From assembly GCF_014905175.1 (NCBI RefSeq), contig NC_057789.1, positions 18,402,496-18,466,495 of the forward strand: a DNA stretch of 64,000 nt, in the 5' to 3' direction. A model generated the notes under the pieces. That model was given only the letters and a program-made list of their open reading frames with translations. It did no database searches and was not told where the DNA came from. Below, piece after piece: positions 22,985 to 35,028 of the stretch. How positions within the stretch are numbered: the stretch's first letter is position 1; each line of letters begins with the position of its first letter. The position numbers were made by a program, and so were the translations under genes. Origin of the DNA: Aphidius gifuensis (taxonomy: Eukaryota > Arthropoda > Insecta > Hymenoptera > Braconidae).

Positions 22985-25900
22985 TTCCAACAAATTCCTT
23001 AGCTACATCTTTTCCTTAGCTACTGCTTTTCCTTGGACATTTGTATTTTTAAAAAATAAATTTACATGTATTTCATTTATAAAATAATCAAAAATGTCCA
23101 AGGAAAAGCAGTAGCTAAGGAATTAATGTTGCCAAAAAATATATATTTCAAGCAAATATATTTCTTTAAAACATAATTCTTTGGCAGCATTAATTCCTTA
23201 GCTACATCTTTTCCTTAGCTACTGCTCTTCCTTGGACATTTTTATTTTTTTTTAATAAAAGTACATGTATTTTATCTATTTAATAAATTAAAATGTCCAA
23301 GGAAAAGCAGTAGCTAAGGAATGATTGTTGCCAAAAAATATATATTTCAAGCAAATATATTTCTTTAAAACATAATTCTTTGGCAACATTTATTCCTTAG
23401 CTACATCTTTTATTAGCTACTGCTCTTCCTTGGACATTTTTATTTTTTTTTAATAAAAATACATGTATTTTATCTATTTAATAAATTAAAATGTCCAAGG
23501 AAAAGCAGTAGCTAAAGAAAAGATAATAATTAAATTTAAAATATATATATTTCAAGCAAATATATTTCTTTAAAACATAATTCTTTGGCAACATTAATTC
23601 CTTAGCTACATCTTTTCCTTAGCTACTGCTCTTCCTTGGACATTTTTATTATTTTTTAATAAAAATACATGTATTTTATCTATTTAATAAATTAAAATGT
23701 CCAAGGAAAAGCAGTAGCTAAAGAAAAGATGTAGCTAAGGAATTAATGTTGCCAAAAAATATATATTTCAAGCAAATATATTTCTTTAAAACATAATTCT
23801 TTGGCAACATTAATTCCTTAGCTACATCTTTTTTTTAGCTACTGCTTTTCCTTGGACATTTTTATTTTTTTTTAATAAAAATACATGCATTTTATCTATT
23901 TAATAAATTAAAATGTCCAAGGAAAAGCAGTAGCTAAAAAAGCTAAGAGGTAATGTTAAAAATATATTTATAGCTAATATATTTCCTTAAAACATAATTC
24001 TTTGGCAACATTACTTCCTTAGCTATATCTTTTCCTTAGCTACTGCTTTTCCTTGGACTACTTTATTCTTAAAGAATAAAATAACTAGTATTTTATCTAT
24101 TTAATAAATGAAAATGATAAGGATAAGCAGTAGCTAAGAAAAAAATGTAGCTAAGGAATTAATGCTGCCAAAGAATATATATTTTAAGCAAATATATTTC
24201 TTGAAAAACATAATTCTTTGGCATCATCAATTCTTTAGCCACATCTTTTTCTAAGCTACTGCTCTTCCTTGGACATTTTTATTTTTTTTTAATAAAAATA
24301 CATGTATTTTATCTATTTAATAAATTAAAATGTCCAAGGAAAAGCAGTAGCTAAAGAAAAGATGTAGCTAAGGAATTAATGTTCCCAAAAAATATATATT
24401 TCAAGCAAATATATTTCTTTAAAACATAATTCTTTGGCAACATTAATTCCTTAGCTACATCTTTTCCTTAGCTACTGCTCTTCCTTGGACATTTTTATTA
24501 TTTTTTAATAAAAATACATGTATTTTATCTATTTAATAAATTAAAATGTCCAAGGAAAAGCAGTAGCTAAAGAAAAAGATAACTAAAATATTGTTATACC
24601 AGAAAATATATATTTCAAGCAAATATATTTCTTTAAAACATAATTCTTTGGCAACATTTATTCCTTAGCTACATCTTTTATTAGCTACTGCTCTTCCTTG
24701 GACATTTTTATTTTTTTTTAATAAAAATACATGTATTTTATCTATTTAATAAATTAAAATGTCCAAGGAAAAGATGTAGCTAAGGAATTAATGTTGCCAA
24801 AAAATATATATTTCAAGCAAATATATTTCTTTAAAACATAATTCTTTGGCAGCATTAATTCCTTAGCTACATCTTTTCCTTAGCTACTGCTCTTCCTTGG
24901 ACATTTTTATTTTTTTTTAATAAAAATACATGTATTTTATCTATTTAATAAATTAAAATGTCCAAGGAAAAGCAGTAGCTAAAGAAAAGATGTAGCTAAG
25001 GAATTAATGTTCCCAAAAAATATATATTTCAAGCAAATATATTTCTTTAAAACATAATTCTTTGGCAACATTAATTCCATAGCTACATCTTTTTTTTAGC
25101 TACTGCTTTTCCTTGGACATTTTTATTTTTTTTTAATAAAAATACATGCATTTTATCTATTTAATAAATTAAAATGTCCAAGGAAAAGCAGTAGCTAAAG
25201 AAAAGATGTAGCTAAGGAATTAATGTTGCCAAAAAATATATATTTCAAGCAAATATATTTCTTTAAAACATAATTCTTTGGCAACATTTATTCCTTAGCT
25301 ACATCTTTTATTAGCTACTGCTCTTCCTTGGACATTTTTATTTTTTTTTAATAAAAATACATGTATTTTATCTATTTAATAAATTAAAATGTCCAAGGAA
25401 AAGCAGTAGCTAAGGAAAAGAAGGCTTCAATTATTAACAAAAAATATATATTTCAAGCAAATATATTTCTTTAAAACATAATTCTTTGGCAGCATTAATT
25501 CCTTAGCTACATCTTTTCCTTAGCTACTGCTCTTCCTTGGACATTTTTATTTTTTTTTAATAAAAATACATGTATTTTATCTATTTGATAAATTAAAATG
25601 TCCAAAGAAAAGCAGTAGCTAAAGAAAAGATGTAACAAATGTTCCCAAAAAATATATATTTCAAGCAAATATATTTCTTTAAAACATAATTCTTTGGCAA
25701 CATTAATTCCTTAGCTACATCTTTTCCTTAGCTACTGCTCTTCCTTGGACATTTTTATTATTTTTTAATAAAAATACATGTATTTTATCTATTTAATAAA
25801 TTAAAATGTCCAAGGAAAAGCAGTAGCTAAGGAAAAGATGTAACTTAAGAATTATATTACCAAAAATATATATTTCAAGCAAATATATTTCTTTAAAACA

Positions 25901-26269
25901 TAATTCTTTGGCAACATTTATTCCTTAGCTACATCTTTTATTAGCTACTGCTCTTCCTTGGACATTTTTATTTTTTTTTAATAAAAATACATGTATTTTA
26001 TCTATTTAATAAATTAAAATGTCAAGAGGCTTTTCAATAACTAAAAAAAAAGATGTAGCTAAGAATTATTGTTATAAAAAATATATATTTCAAGCAAATA
26101 TATTTCTTTAAAACATAATTCTTTGGCAACATTAATTCCTTAGCTACATCTTTTATTAGCTACTGCTCTTCCTTGGACATTTTTATTTTTTTTTAATAAA
26201 AATACATGTATTTTATCTATTTAATAAATTAAAATGTCCAAGGAAAAGCAGTAGCTAAGGAAAAGATAA
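22985..26269. repeat. Palindromic satellite array, about 200-bp unit, about 16 copies
   Basis: Each unit has an arm GGCAACATTAATTCCTTAGC..TACTGCTCTTCCTTGGACA. An AT-rich loop follows with ATACATGTATTTTATCTATT, then the complementary arm TGTCCAAGGAAAAGCAGTAG..TAAGGAATTAATGTTGCC. Units are joined by ATATATTTCAAGCAAATATATTTC. Each copy could form a hairpin with a stem of about 60 bp. Copies are very similar, with occasional arm deletions (for example near 24765 and 26030). The array runs into the assembly gap. Confidence 0.9.
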
Positions 26270-26369
26270 NNNNNNNNNNNNNNNNNNNNNNNNNNNNNNN
26301 NNNNNNNNNNNNNNNNNNNNNNNNNNNNNNNNNNNNNNNNNNNNNNNNNNNNNNNNNNNNNNNNNNNNN
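26270..26369. other. Assembly gap (100 N)
   Basis: Exactly 100 N, a conventional gap of unknown size, lies at the junction between two different satellite arrays. Confidence 0.95.
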
Positions 26370-26533
26370 TGATAGTGCCATTTTTCGACAGGGCCCAATT
26401 TCAAATATTGACGGATCGGATCCGGCAGTAATTCAATCGACGACGCTTCATCTGTAGACTCTACGATATTTTTTTGAAATTTTTTGGTCGTTTATTTTTT
26501 TTTTTATTAAACAAAATGTAGTGTCAGAATTTG

Positions 26534-26785
26534 TTTTTATGTTACAAGGGCAGTGGGAATAATGTGTGAATTTCCAAAGCGCAAGAGGAGTAGTGCGCTT
26601 ATTAGAAATTCACACATTATTACCACTGTCCCTAGTAACATAAAATATGGTTCGTTACATGTGCCCAATCAGAGAGCCCGCTCACAACTCATTTGGAGGG
26701 GAAACACTCGCCAAGGCTCGTGCTTGCCCTTCCAAATTCGTTGAGAGCACACTCTCTGAGTCGGCACTTGTAACGAAATATACTA
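26534..26785. repeat. Twin-hairpin insert, copy 1
   Basis: Two adjacent palindromes are present. The first has arms GTTACAAGGGCAGTG/CACTGTCCCTAGTAAC, with AATGTGTGAATTTC inside. The second has arms CGTTACATGTGCCCAATCAG/AGTCGGCACTTGTAACG. It sits within a 290-bp unit after GTGTCAGAAT. Confidence 0.75.
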
Positions 26786-27642
26786 TTGCAAGATATTTTT
26801 TGAACCGCCGAACCGAATTAGTTGATGTTAAATGAAATTTATGTTTTTTTTTTTCCCCAAAAGTAATCATCATATTTATTTTCAATGTTTGGGCCTTATC
26901 AGATGTGATAGTGCCATTTTTCGACAGGGCCCAATTTTAAATATTGATGGATCGGATCTGGCAATGATTCAATCGACGACGCTTCATCTGTAGACTCGAC
27001 CAAATTTTTTTGAAATTTTTTCGTTGTTTATTTTTTTTTTTTATTAAACAGAATGTAGAGTCAGAATTTTTTTTTGCAAAATATTTTTTGAACCGCCTAA
27101 CCGAATTAGTTGATGTTAAATGAAATTTATGTTTTTTTTTTCCCCAAAAGCAATCATCATATTTATTTTCAAATTTTGGGCCTTTTAAGATTGAATATCC
27201 GCATTTTTCGACAGGGCCCAATTTCAAATATTGACGGATCGGATCCGGCAATGATTCAATCGACGACGCTTTATCTGTAGACGCGACGATATTTTTTTGA
27301 AATTTTTTCGTTGTTTATTTTTTTTTTTATTAAACAGAATGTAGAGTCAGAATTTTTTTTTGCAGGATATTTTTCGAACTGCCTAACCGAATTAGTTGAT
27401 GTTAGATGAAATTTATGTTTTTTTTTTCCCCAAAAGCAATCATCATATTTATTTTTAAATTTTGAGCCTCATTAGATTTAATATCCGCATTTTTCGACAG
27501 GGCCCAATTTCAAATATTGACGGATCGGATCCGGCAGTAATTCAATCGACGACGCTTCATCTGTAGACTCTACGATATTTTTTTCGAAATTTTTTGGTCG
27601 TTTATTTTTTTTTTTATTAAACAAAATGTAGTGTCAGAATTT

Positions 27643-27895
27643 TTTTTTATGTTACAAGGGCAGTGGGAATAATGTGTGAATTTCCAAAGCGCAAGAGGGG
27701 TAGTGCGCTTTTTAGAAATTCACACATTATTACCACTGTCCCTAGTAACATAAAATATGGTTCGTTACATGTGCCCAATCAGAGAGCCCGCTCACAACTC
27801 ATTTGGAGGGGAAACACTCGCCTAGGCTCGTGCTTGCCCTTCCGAATTCGTTGAGAGCACACTCTCTGAGTGGGCACTTGTAACGAAATATACGA
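27643..27895. repeat. Twin-hairpin insert, copy 2
   Basis: Nearly identical to copy 1 and at the same position in its host unit (after GTGTCAGAATTTTTTTTTAT). Confidence 0.75.
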
Positions 27896-29029
27896 TTGCA
27901 AGATATTTTTTGAACCGCCTAACCGAATTAGTTAATGTTAAATGAAATTTATGTTTTTCTTTTCCCCAAAAGCAATCATCATATTTATTTTTAAATTTTG
28001 GGCCTCATTAGATTTAATATCCGCATTTTTCGACAGGGCCTAATTTCAAATATTGACGGATCGGATCTGGCAGTAATTCAATCGACGACGCTTCATCTGT
28101 AGACTCGACGATATTTTTTTGGAATTTTTTCGTCGTTTATTATTAAAAAGAATGTAGTCAGAATTTTTTTTTGCAAGATATTTTTTGAACCGCCGAACCG
28201 AATTAGTTGATGTTAAATGAAATTTGTGTTTTTTTTTTTCCCCAAAAGCGATCATTATATTCATTTTCAATGTTTGGGCCTTATCAGATGTGATAGTGCC
28301 ATTTTTCGACAGGGCCCAATTTTAAATATTGACGGATCGGATCCGGCAATGATTCAATCGACGACGCTTCATCTGTAGACTCGACGATATTTTTTTTAAA
28401 TTTTTTCGTTGTTTATTTTTTTTTTTATTAAAAAGAATGTAGAGTCAGAATTTTTTTTTGCAAGATATTTTTTGAACCGCCGAACCGAATTAGTTGATGT
28501 TAAATGAAATTTATGTTTTTCTTTTCCCAAAAGCAATCATCATATTTATTTTCAAATTTTGGGCCTTATTAGATTTAATATCCGCATTTTTCGACAGGGC
28601 CCAATTTCAAATATTGACGGATCGGATCCGGCAATGATTCAATCGACGACGCTTCATCTGTAGACTCGACGATATTTTTTTGAAATTTTTTCGTTGTTTA
28701 TTTTTTTTTTTATTAAACAGAATGTAGAGTCAGAATTTTTTTTTGCAAGATATTTTTTGAACCGCCGAACCGAATTAGTTGATGTTAAATGAAATTTATG
28801 TTTTTTTTTTCCCCCAAAAGCATCATCATATTTATTTTCAAATTTTGGGCCTTTTAAGATTTCATATCCGCATTTTTCGACAGGGCACAATTTCAAATAT
28901 TGACGGATCGGATCCGGCAGTAATTCAATCGACGACGCTTCATCTGTAGACTCTACGATATTTTTTTTAAATTTTTTGGTCGTTTATTTTTTTTTTTATT
29001 AAACAAAATGTAGTGTCAGAATTTTTTTT

Positions 29030-29255
29030 TATGTTACAAGGGCAGTGGGAATAATGTGTGAATTTCCAAAGCGCAAGAGGGGTAATGCGCTTTTTAGAAA
29101 TTCACACATTATTACCACTGTCCCTAGTAACATAAAATATGGTTCGTTACATGTGCCCAATCAGAGAGCCCGCTCACAACTCATTTGGAGGGGAAACACT
29201 CGCCAAGGCTCGTGCTTGCCCTTCCAAATTCGTTGAGAGCACACTCTCTGAGTTT
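29030..29255. repeat. Twin-hairpin insert, copy 3, truncated
   Basis: Same start context as the other two. It breaks off at CTCTCTGAG, lacking the last 17 bp of the second palindrome's right arm. The satellite also ends here. Confidence 0.75.
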
Positions 29256-30365
29256 TGATATTAATTAAATTTTTATATTAAATTTATTTTATGTTTTGAA
29301 CAAATAATCGGTTAAAAATATGTGAATAAATTGAAAGAAATTATTATGAATAAATTATAATTATAATTATATAGTCCTAGTAAAATATAATAATTTAGAC
29401 GAAAATGATTTTAAAATAAAGAATGATAGTCAAAAAAACTTAATCATATTTGAAATAAAAAAAAATAAAAGAAAAGTATACCACTTATATAATACTTAGA
29501 ATTCAATGCTGGGATGAATTTGAAACATACGAAAACTACTATGTGACTTAAAGTATATTTCATCGAATGACAGCTGAGTGTACACTTTGAATGCGCATGG
29601 TTATTTTAGCTAAAGTTTGAATGTAGATAGGTTATTTTTATGTGAAGTATTAATTGTTTTTTTATTTCTATTTTTTTATTTCTAATACATATACGTTCAG
29701 TTCATAATTCTATTAAAAAATATTTTTTACCAGTGTCAATCATTTGACTTTGAGAATTAATTTTTTTAAATAAATTGTATATGGAATATATTAATGTAAG
29801 AACAGTAACATTCAAAATCATTTCTTCTTTGACTGTGTATATTCGAATATAATAATATAATAAAGTTGTTCTCATTATAAAATATTTATGATATAAAAAA
29901 TTATTGATTCAGTAGGTATATTCTTTGAACTTTAAAAATTAATTGTTGAATCCAACTTTTATTTATAAAAAATATCAATGTAACAATAAAGATAATAATT
30001 TTTTTCTCTGAGTAGTTATACTTAAATATATAAAAAAGTAAATATTTTATTCACTACCTATATTTTCAACTATAAAAAAAAAAATTTACTCATTCTAATT
30101 ATATATGAAATATATTCATGTTACAATAGAATCGCTAATATTTAAAATATTTTTTCTTTGAGCGAACATATTTAAATAAATATGGAAAAGTAGTTTATCC
30201 AATAGTTGTTATAAATTAGAATGTTAAATTGAGCGTAGTTTTTGGTAATGTTTATTTTTCTAGTTCAGTTTACTTGTATATTTTTCATGAGCATGGCATT
30301 TGTAAAAATAATAAAATCACTGTAAGCTATACTAAGACGTAGTACTAATTATTATTTTGATATAG
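29256..30365. other. AT-rich sequence upstream of the dsRNA-binding ORF
   Basis: About 1.1 kb with no recognisable gene or element. Loose repeats of a GAATATATT..ATAACAATA kind occur at 29700-30170. It may contain the promoter of the downstream ORF, but no convincing TATA or initiator was found. Confidence 0.4.
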
Positions 30366-30977
30366 ATGAACAACAACAACAACAACAATAACAACAACAA
30401 CAACAGACGCTGGAACCTATTAGAAGAATTTTGCTCATTCAACAACATTAAATTACGTAAGGAGATTGGTGAAGCAATGCGTGATGGAAGTAAAAAAACT
30501 ATATGTTTATTACTCATCGGAAAAATAGAAGTTACTGTGGTTGGAAATACAACAGAAGAAGTAATGGAAAAAGCCAGTATAGAGATGATGGATAAAATAA
30601 AGATGTTAATTAATAAAGACGAAAATGAAAATCAACACCCAATAAGAAATAAAAATGATAGTTACTTGGGGTATAATCCTGTTTCAGTATTGAACGAATA
30701 CTGTCATAAAAAAAATTCATTTCCAAAATATGAACAATTAAATTGTGAAGGTCCACAGCATGATCCATTATTTACAATAAAAGTAACTTATCCGATCCGT
30801 TATCCACTCAATCAAGTTACTATGCAAGACTATAACTCTATTGCATCAGCTCGAACAAAAATTGAAGCAAAAAGAAAAGCTGCTCATTTAGCATTAACAA
30901 AAATTAAAAAATTAAATCAAGAACCAAAACCTTGTCCACCTCCAATACCTATCAAGTATTTGAATTCAAATGCATAA
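30366..30977 (+). CDS. Small double-stranded-RNA-binding-motif protein
   Basis: An uninterrupted 203-aa frame. After an Asn12 run from an AAC microsatellite come two dsRBD-like regions. Residues 103-182 are the clearer one: YNPVSVLNEYCHKK, FPKYEQLNCEGPQHDPLF, and the C-terminal helix ARTKIEAKRKAAHLALTKI with the KK/A..AA pattern that contacts dsRNA. Residues 16-82 (WNLLEEFCSFNNIKL...EEVMEKASIEMMDKI) look like a degenerate first copy. The tail is PCPPPIPIKY. Two-dsRBD architecture resembles R2D2, Loquacious or Staufen partners in RNA silencing or mRNA handling, but I cannot assign an orthologue. ATATAG immediately precedes the ATG and could be a splice acceptor for an unseen 5' exon. AATAAA lies at about 31147. 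Intact frame and conserved motif argue for a real gene. Confidence 0.7.
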   Translation: MNNNNNNNNNNNNRRWNLLEEFCSFNNIKLRKEIGEAMRDGSKKTICLLLIGKIEVTVVGNTTEEVMEKASIEMMDKIKMLINKDENENQHPIRNKNDSYLGYNPVSVLNEYCHKKNSFPKYEQLNCEGPQHDPLFTIKVTYPIRYPLNQVTMQDYNSIASARTKIEAKRKAAHLALTKIKKLNQEPKPCPPPIPIKYLNSNA

Positions 30978-31029
30978 TCAGATTAAAATGTATCTGCTTG
31001 AATGAATTATCGTAAAATGTTTCATTATT

Positions 31030-32110
31030 TTTTTTCTGTCATTTAAAAATTTTTTATTTTAGTAATATTTTTTTTTTTAAATATGTTAGTGATAGTTAAT
31101 GAAAGATTTTTCAAATATTAGATATCTTTTAATGTAAAGAAAGAGAAATAAATATTTTTTCAAATACAATTGTAAAAAATATTAATATTAATGTTTTTAA
31201 AATATTGAAAATAATTTTGATATCAAATAAAGATATAAAAATTAACTGTAGTAAATTGTTTACTTTTATTTTAGTTATTTTTTATTTTAGTAATATTTTT
31301 TTTTTTTTGGAATTATGTTAGTGAATGATTTTTCGAATATTAAATATCTTTTAATGTGAAGAAAGAAAAATAAACTTTTTTACAATTGTATTTGAAAAAG
31401 TATTGATAATGTTTTTAAAATATTAAAAATAATTTTGATATCATCAGGTAAAGATATAAAGATTATAACTGTAGTAAATTGTTTTCTTTTTCAAATATTA
31501 CTTGTAGTTTTTTTATATTGAAAATAAATTTTTCATTTATAAAAAAGTAAAACTGGATTACTTACAATTGTAGTTAATTGTTTCTTCAAAAAATATAAGT
31601 AAATGTTTTCAAATCAAATAAAGATATAAAAATTATCGCTGTAGTAAATCGTTTCGAGAAGATATTAATATATGTTTTTAAAATATTAGAAATAATATTT
31701 TTTAATATAAATAAATAAAAAACGTAATAATAATAAGTGTAACATTTTTTTTTTTTTTTTTTTTGAAATATTAGTGAGTGTTTATGAAAAATTAATAATA
31801 ATAATAATTATAACTATCTTAAATTTATTTTTTGGTAAATATTACTGAATTGTTTTGAAAATTAGAAATATATTGAATTCATTCTTTAGAAAATATTAAT
31901 GGATGGTTTTAAAAAATTGGAAAAGAAAATTATAAATATAGTAAATTTATTTTCTAAAAATTATTAGAAAATTGTTTTGAAAAAGTAAAAATAAAAATTA
32001 TAAATATAATAAATTCTTTCTTCCTTCAAAAATTATTAGTGAATGGTTTTTCATTATAAAAATTATAAAATAAATATTTTACGATTTTACTAAAAAAGTT
32101 AGAACAAAAT
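31030..32110. repeat. Decaying tandem repeats, about 200-230 bp period
   Basis: Successive segments share TTTAGTAATATTTTTTTTTT, ATGTTAGTGA, AATATTAGATATCTTTTAATGT and TTTTGATATCAAATAAAGAT. The first is adjacent to the end of the dsRBD gene, so the array may derive from its 3' flank. Copies become steadily more diverged rightward. Confidence 0.6.
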
Positions 32111-32669
32111 TAAAATAAAAGTTTACAATGTTGAATATTAAAAACTTAATATGTTTTGATTCTAATTTTTTAATACTTTGAAAATTATAAGTTTCAAGTG
32201 AATATACTTAAACAAATAAACAATTACATATTAAACATTTCATGAATTGAACAATTGCTGATAATAAAGTAATACAAGTGAAATAATAATTATAAAATCA
32301 TTGTTTAATTTCAAACTTGTAAATAATAAACCTGAAGAATAATAAAATAATGAAACATGTTTGATATTGAATCAAACAATGACAGCTGCTCAACATAAGT
32401 TTTTTAACAAATCATTATTTCGGTTATTGACTTTTCTTTTTAACAAATTAAAATGAAAGCTAGTATAAATAGAAATGTATAATAATTTTTTTTTTTTTTT
32501 TTTACGCTGGTATATTTATAAATATATTTTAATTTTTTTCAATATATGTTCAGATAAAATGCTCATATTTATTTCTAACGTATAAATAAGGGATTTATTT
32601 TCAAATGATAATTGTGGTTGTTTTAATTCTTGTATTACTTTTTTGATTATATATATAAATCGGTGTGTC

Positions 32670-33080
32670 GGTAATATCAGTTTTTCTTGAGATAATTAAT
32701 CTATAAAAATTTATTGTTTTTTATTTTAATTTCGTACAACATCTAAATTAGGGTATGAAAGTATTATGTCGGTAAGATCAATTTCTCTTGAGAGTAATAA
32801 TTTATAATAATTTATTGTTTTTCATTTTGTAAAATATTTAAATTAATATATGGAATATTATGTTGGTAATATCAATTTCTCTTAACAAGTAGTTTATGAA
32901 AATATTTTTCTTCATTTGATTTTTTAAAAAATTTAAATTAATCTATGAAAATATCATGTCTATAATATCGATTTCCTTCAAGTGTGAATATTGTTTTTTC
33001 TTATTTAATTTTTCATTACATAAAAATAATATCAATTTCTCTCATGTAAAGATGAGTCATTTTAAGAATAACAGATGTTT
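32670..33080. repeat. Tandem repeats, about 100 bp period, four copies
   Basis: Copies contain GGTAATATCAATTTCTCTT and TTTATTGTTTTTCATTTT and are spaced about 95-105 bp apart. Confidence 0.6.
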
Positions 33081-33339
33081 TTTTTTTATCTATTCAAGTT
33101 TTTGTAAAGCATTTAAATTAAAAAATTTATAAAGTAAAAACAGTGAATTCTTTTTCCAAATATAAGAATTAATTTCATTTTGAATTTTGTAGATATGATA
33201 ATAAATATATCTCAATTATAATAATAACAATAAATATAATATAACAAAAAAATAATCGTAGGGAATTTTATTTTCACCTTTTAATTACTTCATTCAAAAA
33301 AATTATTTCATTCAAAAATACAAACAAGTGAATACACGT

Positions 33340-33342
<3 letters not shown>

Positions 33343-33378
<36 letters not shown>
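33343..33378. repeat. (GT)n microsatellite
   Basis: About 17 GT dinucleotides. Confidence 0.9.
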
Positions 33379-33379
<1 letters not shown>

Positions 33380-33683
33380 TGTAAATATTTCCCATACATA
33401 TCTATCAGAAAAGAAAAAATAATTGTTAAAAAGAATAATTAAGAATATTCAAATATATAATAACAATCACATTCTTCAGTATCAGATTAAATTTAAGTTT
33501 TTTTAAAATTATGTAATACATATTTGATAACTTGTAAATACATATTATTATTGATAGTCAATCTAGTTGAAAGGGATAAAATACATATTTAACCATAGGT
33601 GTGTAAGTACATTTATACATGAATTATATGAAAGTGATAATGAAAAACATTAATTTGTACATTCTGCTATATGTACGCCCCCT

Positions 33684-33830
33684 CCCAGGTAGAAATCTAA
33701 TGTCTATTCGACGTCGAATAGCGCTCGATTTCCGAGGCCCACGCTCCGTTCGACGTCGAAATTCGAGCTCGAAACGATGTCGAAGGGTGACGCTATTCGA
33801 TGTCGGATCGACGTCGTTTAGGACTTGTTC
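33684..33830. mobile_element. CCCAGGTAGAA-ended element rich in CGACGTCGAA
   Basis: Begins CCCAGGTAGAAATCTA, then several overlapping CGACGTCGAA/TCGAGCTCGAA motifs. An inverted relative lies at 50325-50452. The right terminus is unclear. Confidence 0.55.
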
Positions 33831-33968
33831 ATAAAATAATCGCTTGCATTGAATTTTGATAGATGGCAGTAGAGTCAAGTTCTATATATAGGTAAAGAAG
33901 GCAATTTTTTTTATTAGCAATATCATTAAAAGCAATAAATTAAAAAAAAAATGCCACAACCTCATACG

Positions 33969-34880
33969 CAGGGATGGGCATCTGTGAGTTTTTGAGTTGC
34001 TTACAATTATCCATGAATGAAACGTTTGAAACAGGATAAAACGGATAAAACCCACGTGATCTCTCAGTAGCTCAAATTTTTACCATAAAATTTTTTTTTT
34101 GCTACATCTTTCCCTTAGCTACTGCTTGTCCTTAGTCATTTATTTATTTAACAAATGAAATAAATGTCATTTATTTCAAAAAAAAAAAAATTTCCAAAGA
34201 AAAAATGTAGCTAAGAAAACATGTAGCTAACCCTGGTAGAAATATTACTCCGGCATTACTCCGGCATTTCTCCGTTTTTGGCCCATTTCCGGAGAAATTA
34301 CTCCGACGTGAGGTTGATGGCGGAAAAATTACTCCGGCATGAAATTGATGGCGGAGAAAATATTCCGGCACCAATCTCATGCCGGAGTAATTTCTCCGCC
34401 ATCAATTTCATGCCGGAGTAATTTTTCCGCCACCAACCTCATGCCGGAGTAATTTCTCCGCCACCAACCTCACGTCGGTGGGCTATATTAGTTAGCTACA
34501 TCTTTTCCTTAGCTACTGCTTTTTCTTGAACGTTATCATTTTTTAAAAAATACATGTATTTTATTTTTTAAGAATAAAAATGTCCAAGGAAAAGATGTAG
34601 CTAAGGAAAAGATGTTGCTAAGGAATTAATGTAGTCACGAAAATTATGTGGTAAGCAACATTAATTCCTTGGCCACATCTTTCCCGTAGCTATATTTTTC
34701 TCTTAGCTACTGCTTGTCCTAAGTATTTAACATCTATTCCTTAGCTTTTTTTCGGATTGTAATCCATTTTGGTTACAACTGATGATAGTTCCAAGTTTTA
34801 CCGCTAGACCGAGATGTTTTATACAAATGGATAAAACTAAGGATGTTTAAAACATTATGTTTTATACATGTCCATCCCTG
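33969..34880. mobile_element. hAT-like nonautonomous element with 8-bp duplication CTCATACG
   Basis: The TIR CAGGGATGGGCA at 33969 and TGTCCATCCCTG ending at 34880. CTCATACG lies at 33961-33968 and 34881-34888. The interior carries the CTTAGCTAC palindromic units and a nested CCCTGGTAG/CCGGAG element (34231-34484). The subterminal region AAACGTTTGAAACAGGATAA is shared, inverted, with the 47731-50230 element. Confidence 0.85.
34231..34484. mobile_element. CCCTGGTAG/CCGGAG element nested in the hAT-like element
   Basis: Starts CCCTGGTAGAAATATTACTC and continues with CATGCCGGAGTAATTTCTCC-type tandem units. The right TIR is missing. Confidence 0.65.
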
Positions 34881-35028
34881 CTCATACGTTTTGAACTGTC
34901 AATACATACATTGATAATATTTATTGATATTAATATTATTAATTCTAATCTTAAATTTATTTTTGATAACGAATAATTTCATAATTTTACAATCAATCTA
35001 TAAACTTATAATTTAATAGTTTTACAAA

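Larger units (their letters stand above)
26370..29034. repeat. 290-bp tandem satellite with recurrent twin-hairpin inserts
   Basis: About eight units are marked by TTTTTCGACAGGGCCCAATT, TATTGACGGATCGGATC and CGACGACGCTTCATCTGTAG. They are spaced at about 290 bp except where a 250-bp insert intervenes. The same unit occurs twice inside the TTA-flanked element at 4349-5014. The left edge is hidden by the gap. Confidence 0.85.

Noticed and set aside
22985..29034. Regular repeats with spacers resembling a CRISPR array
   Set aside because: Units are 200-290 bp palindromic satellites with homologous spacers, in a eukaryotic intron-bearing genome.
26553..29236. Three similar 63-aa plus-strand ORFs (MGIMCEFPKRKR..)
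   Set aside because: They fall exactly on the twin-hairpin inserts and are conserved only because the DNA repeat is.
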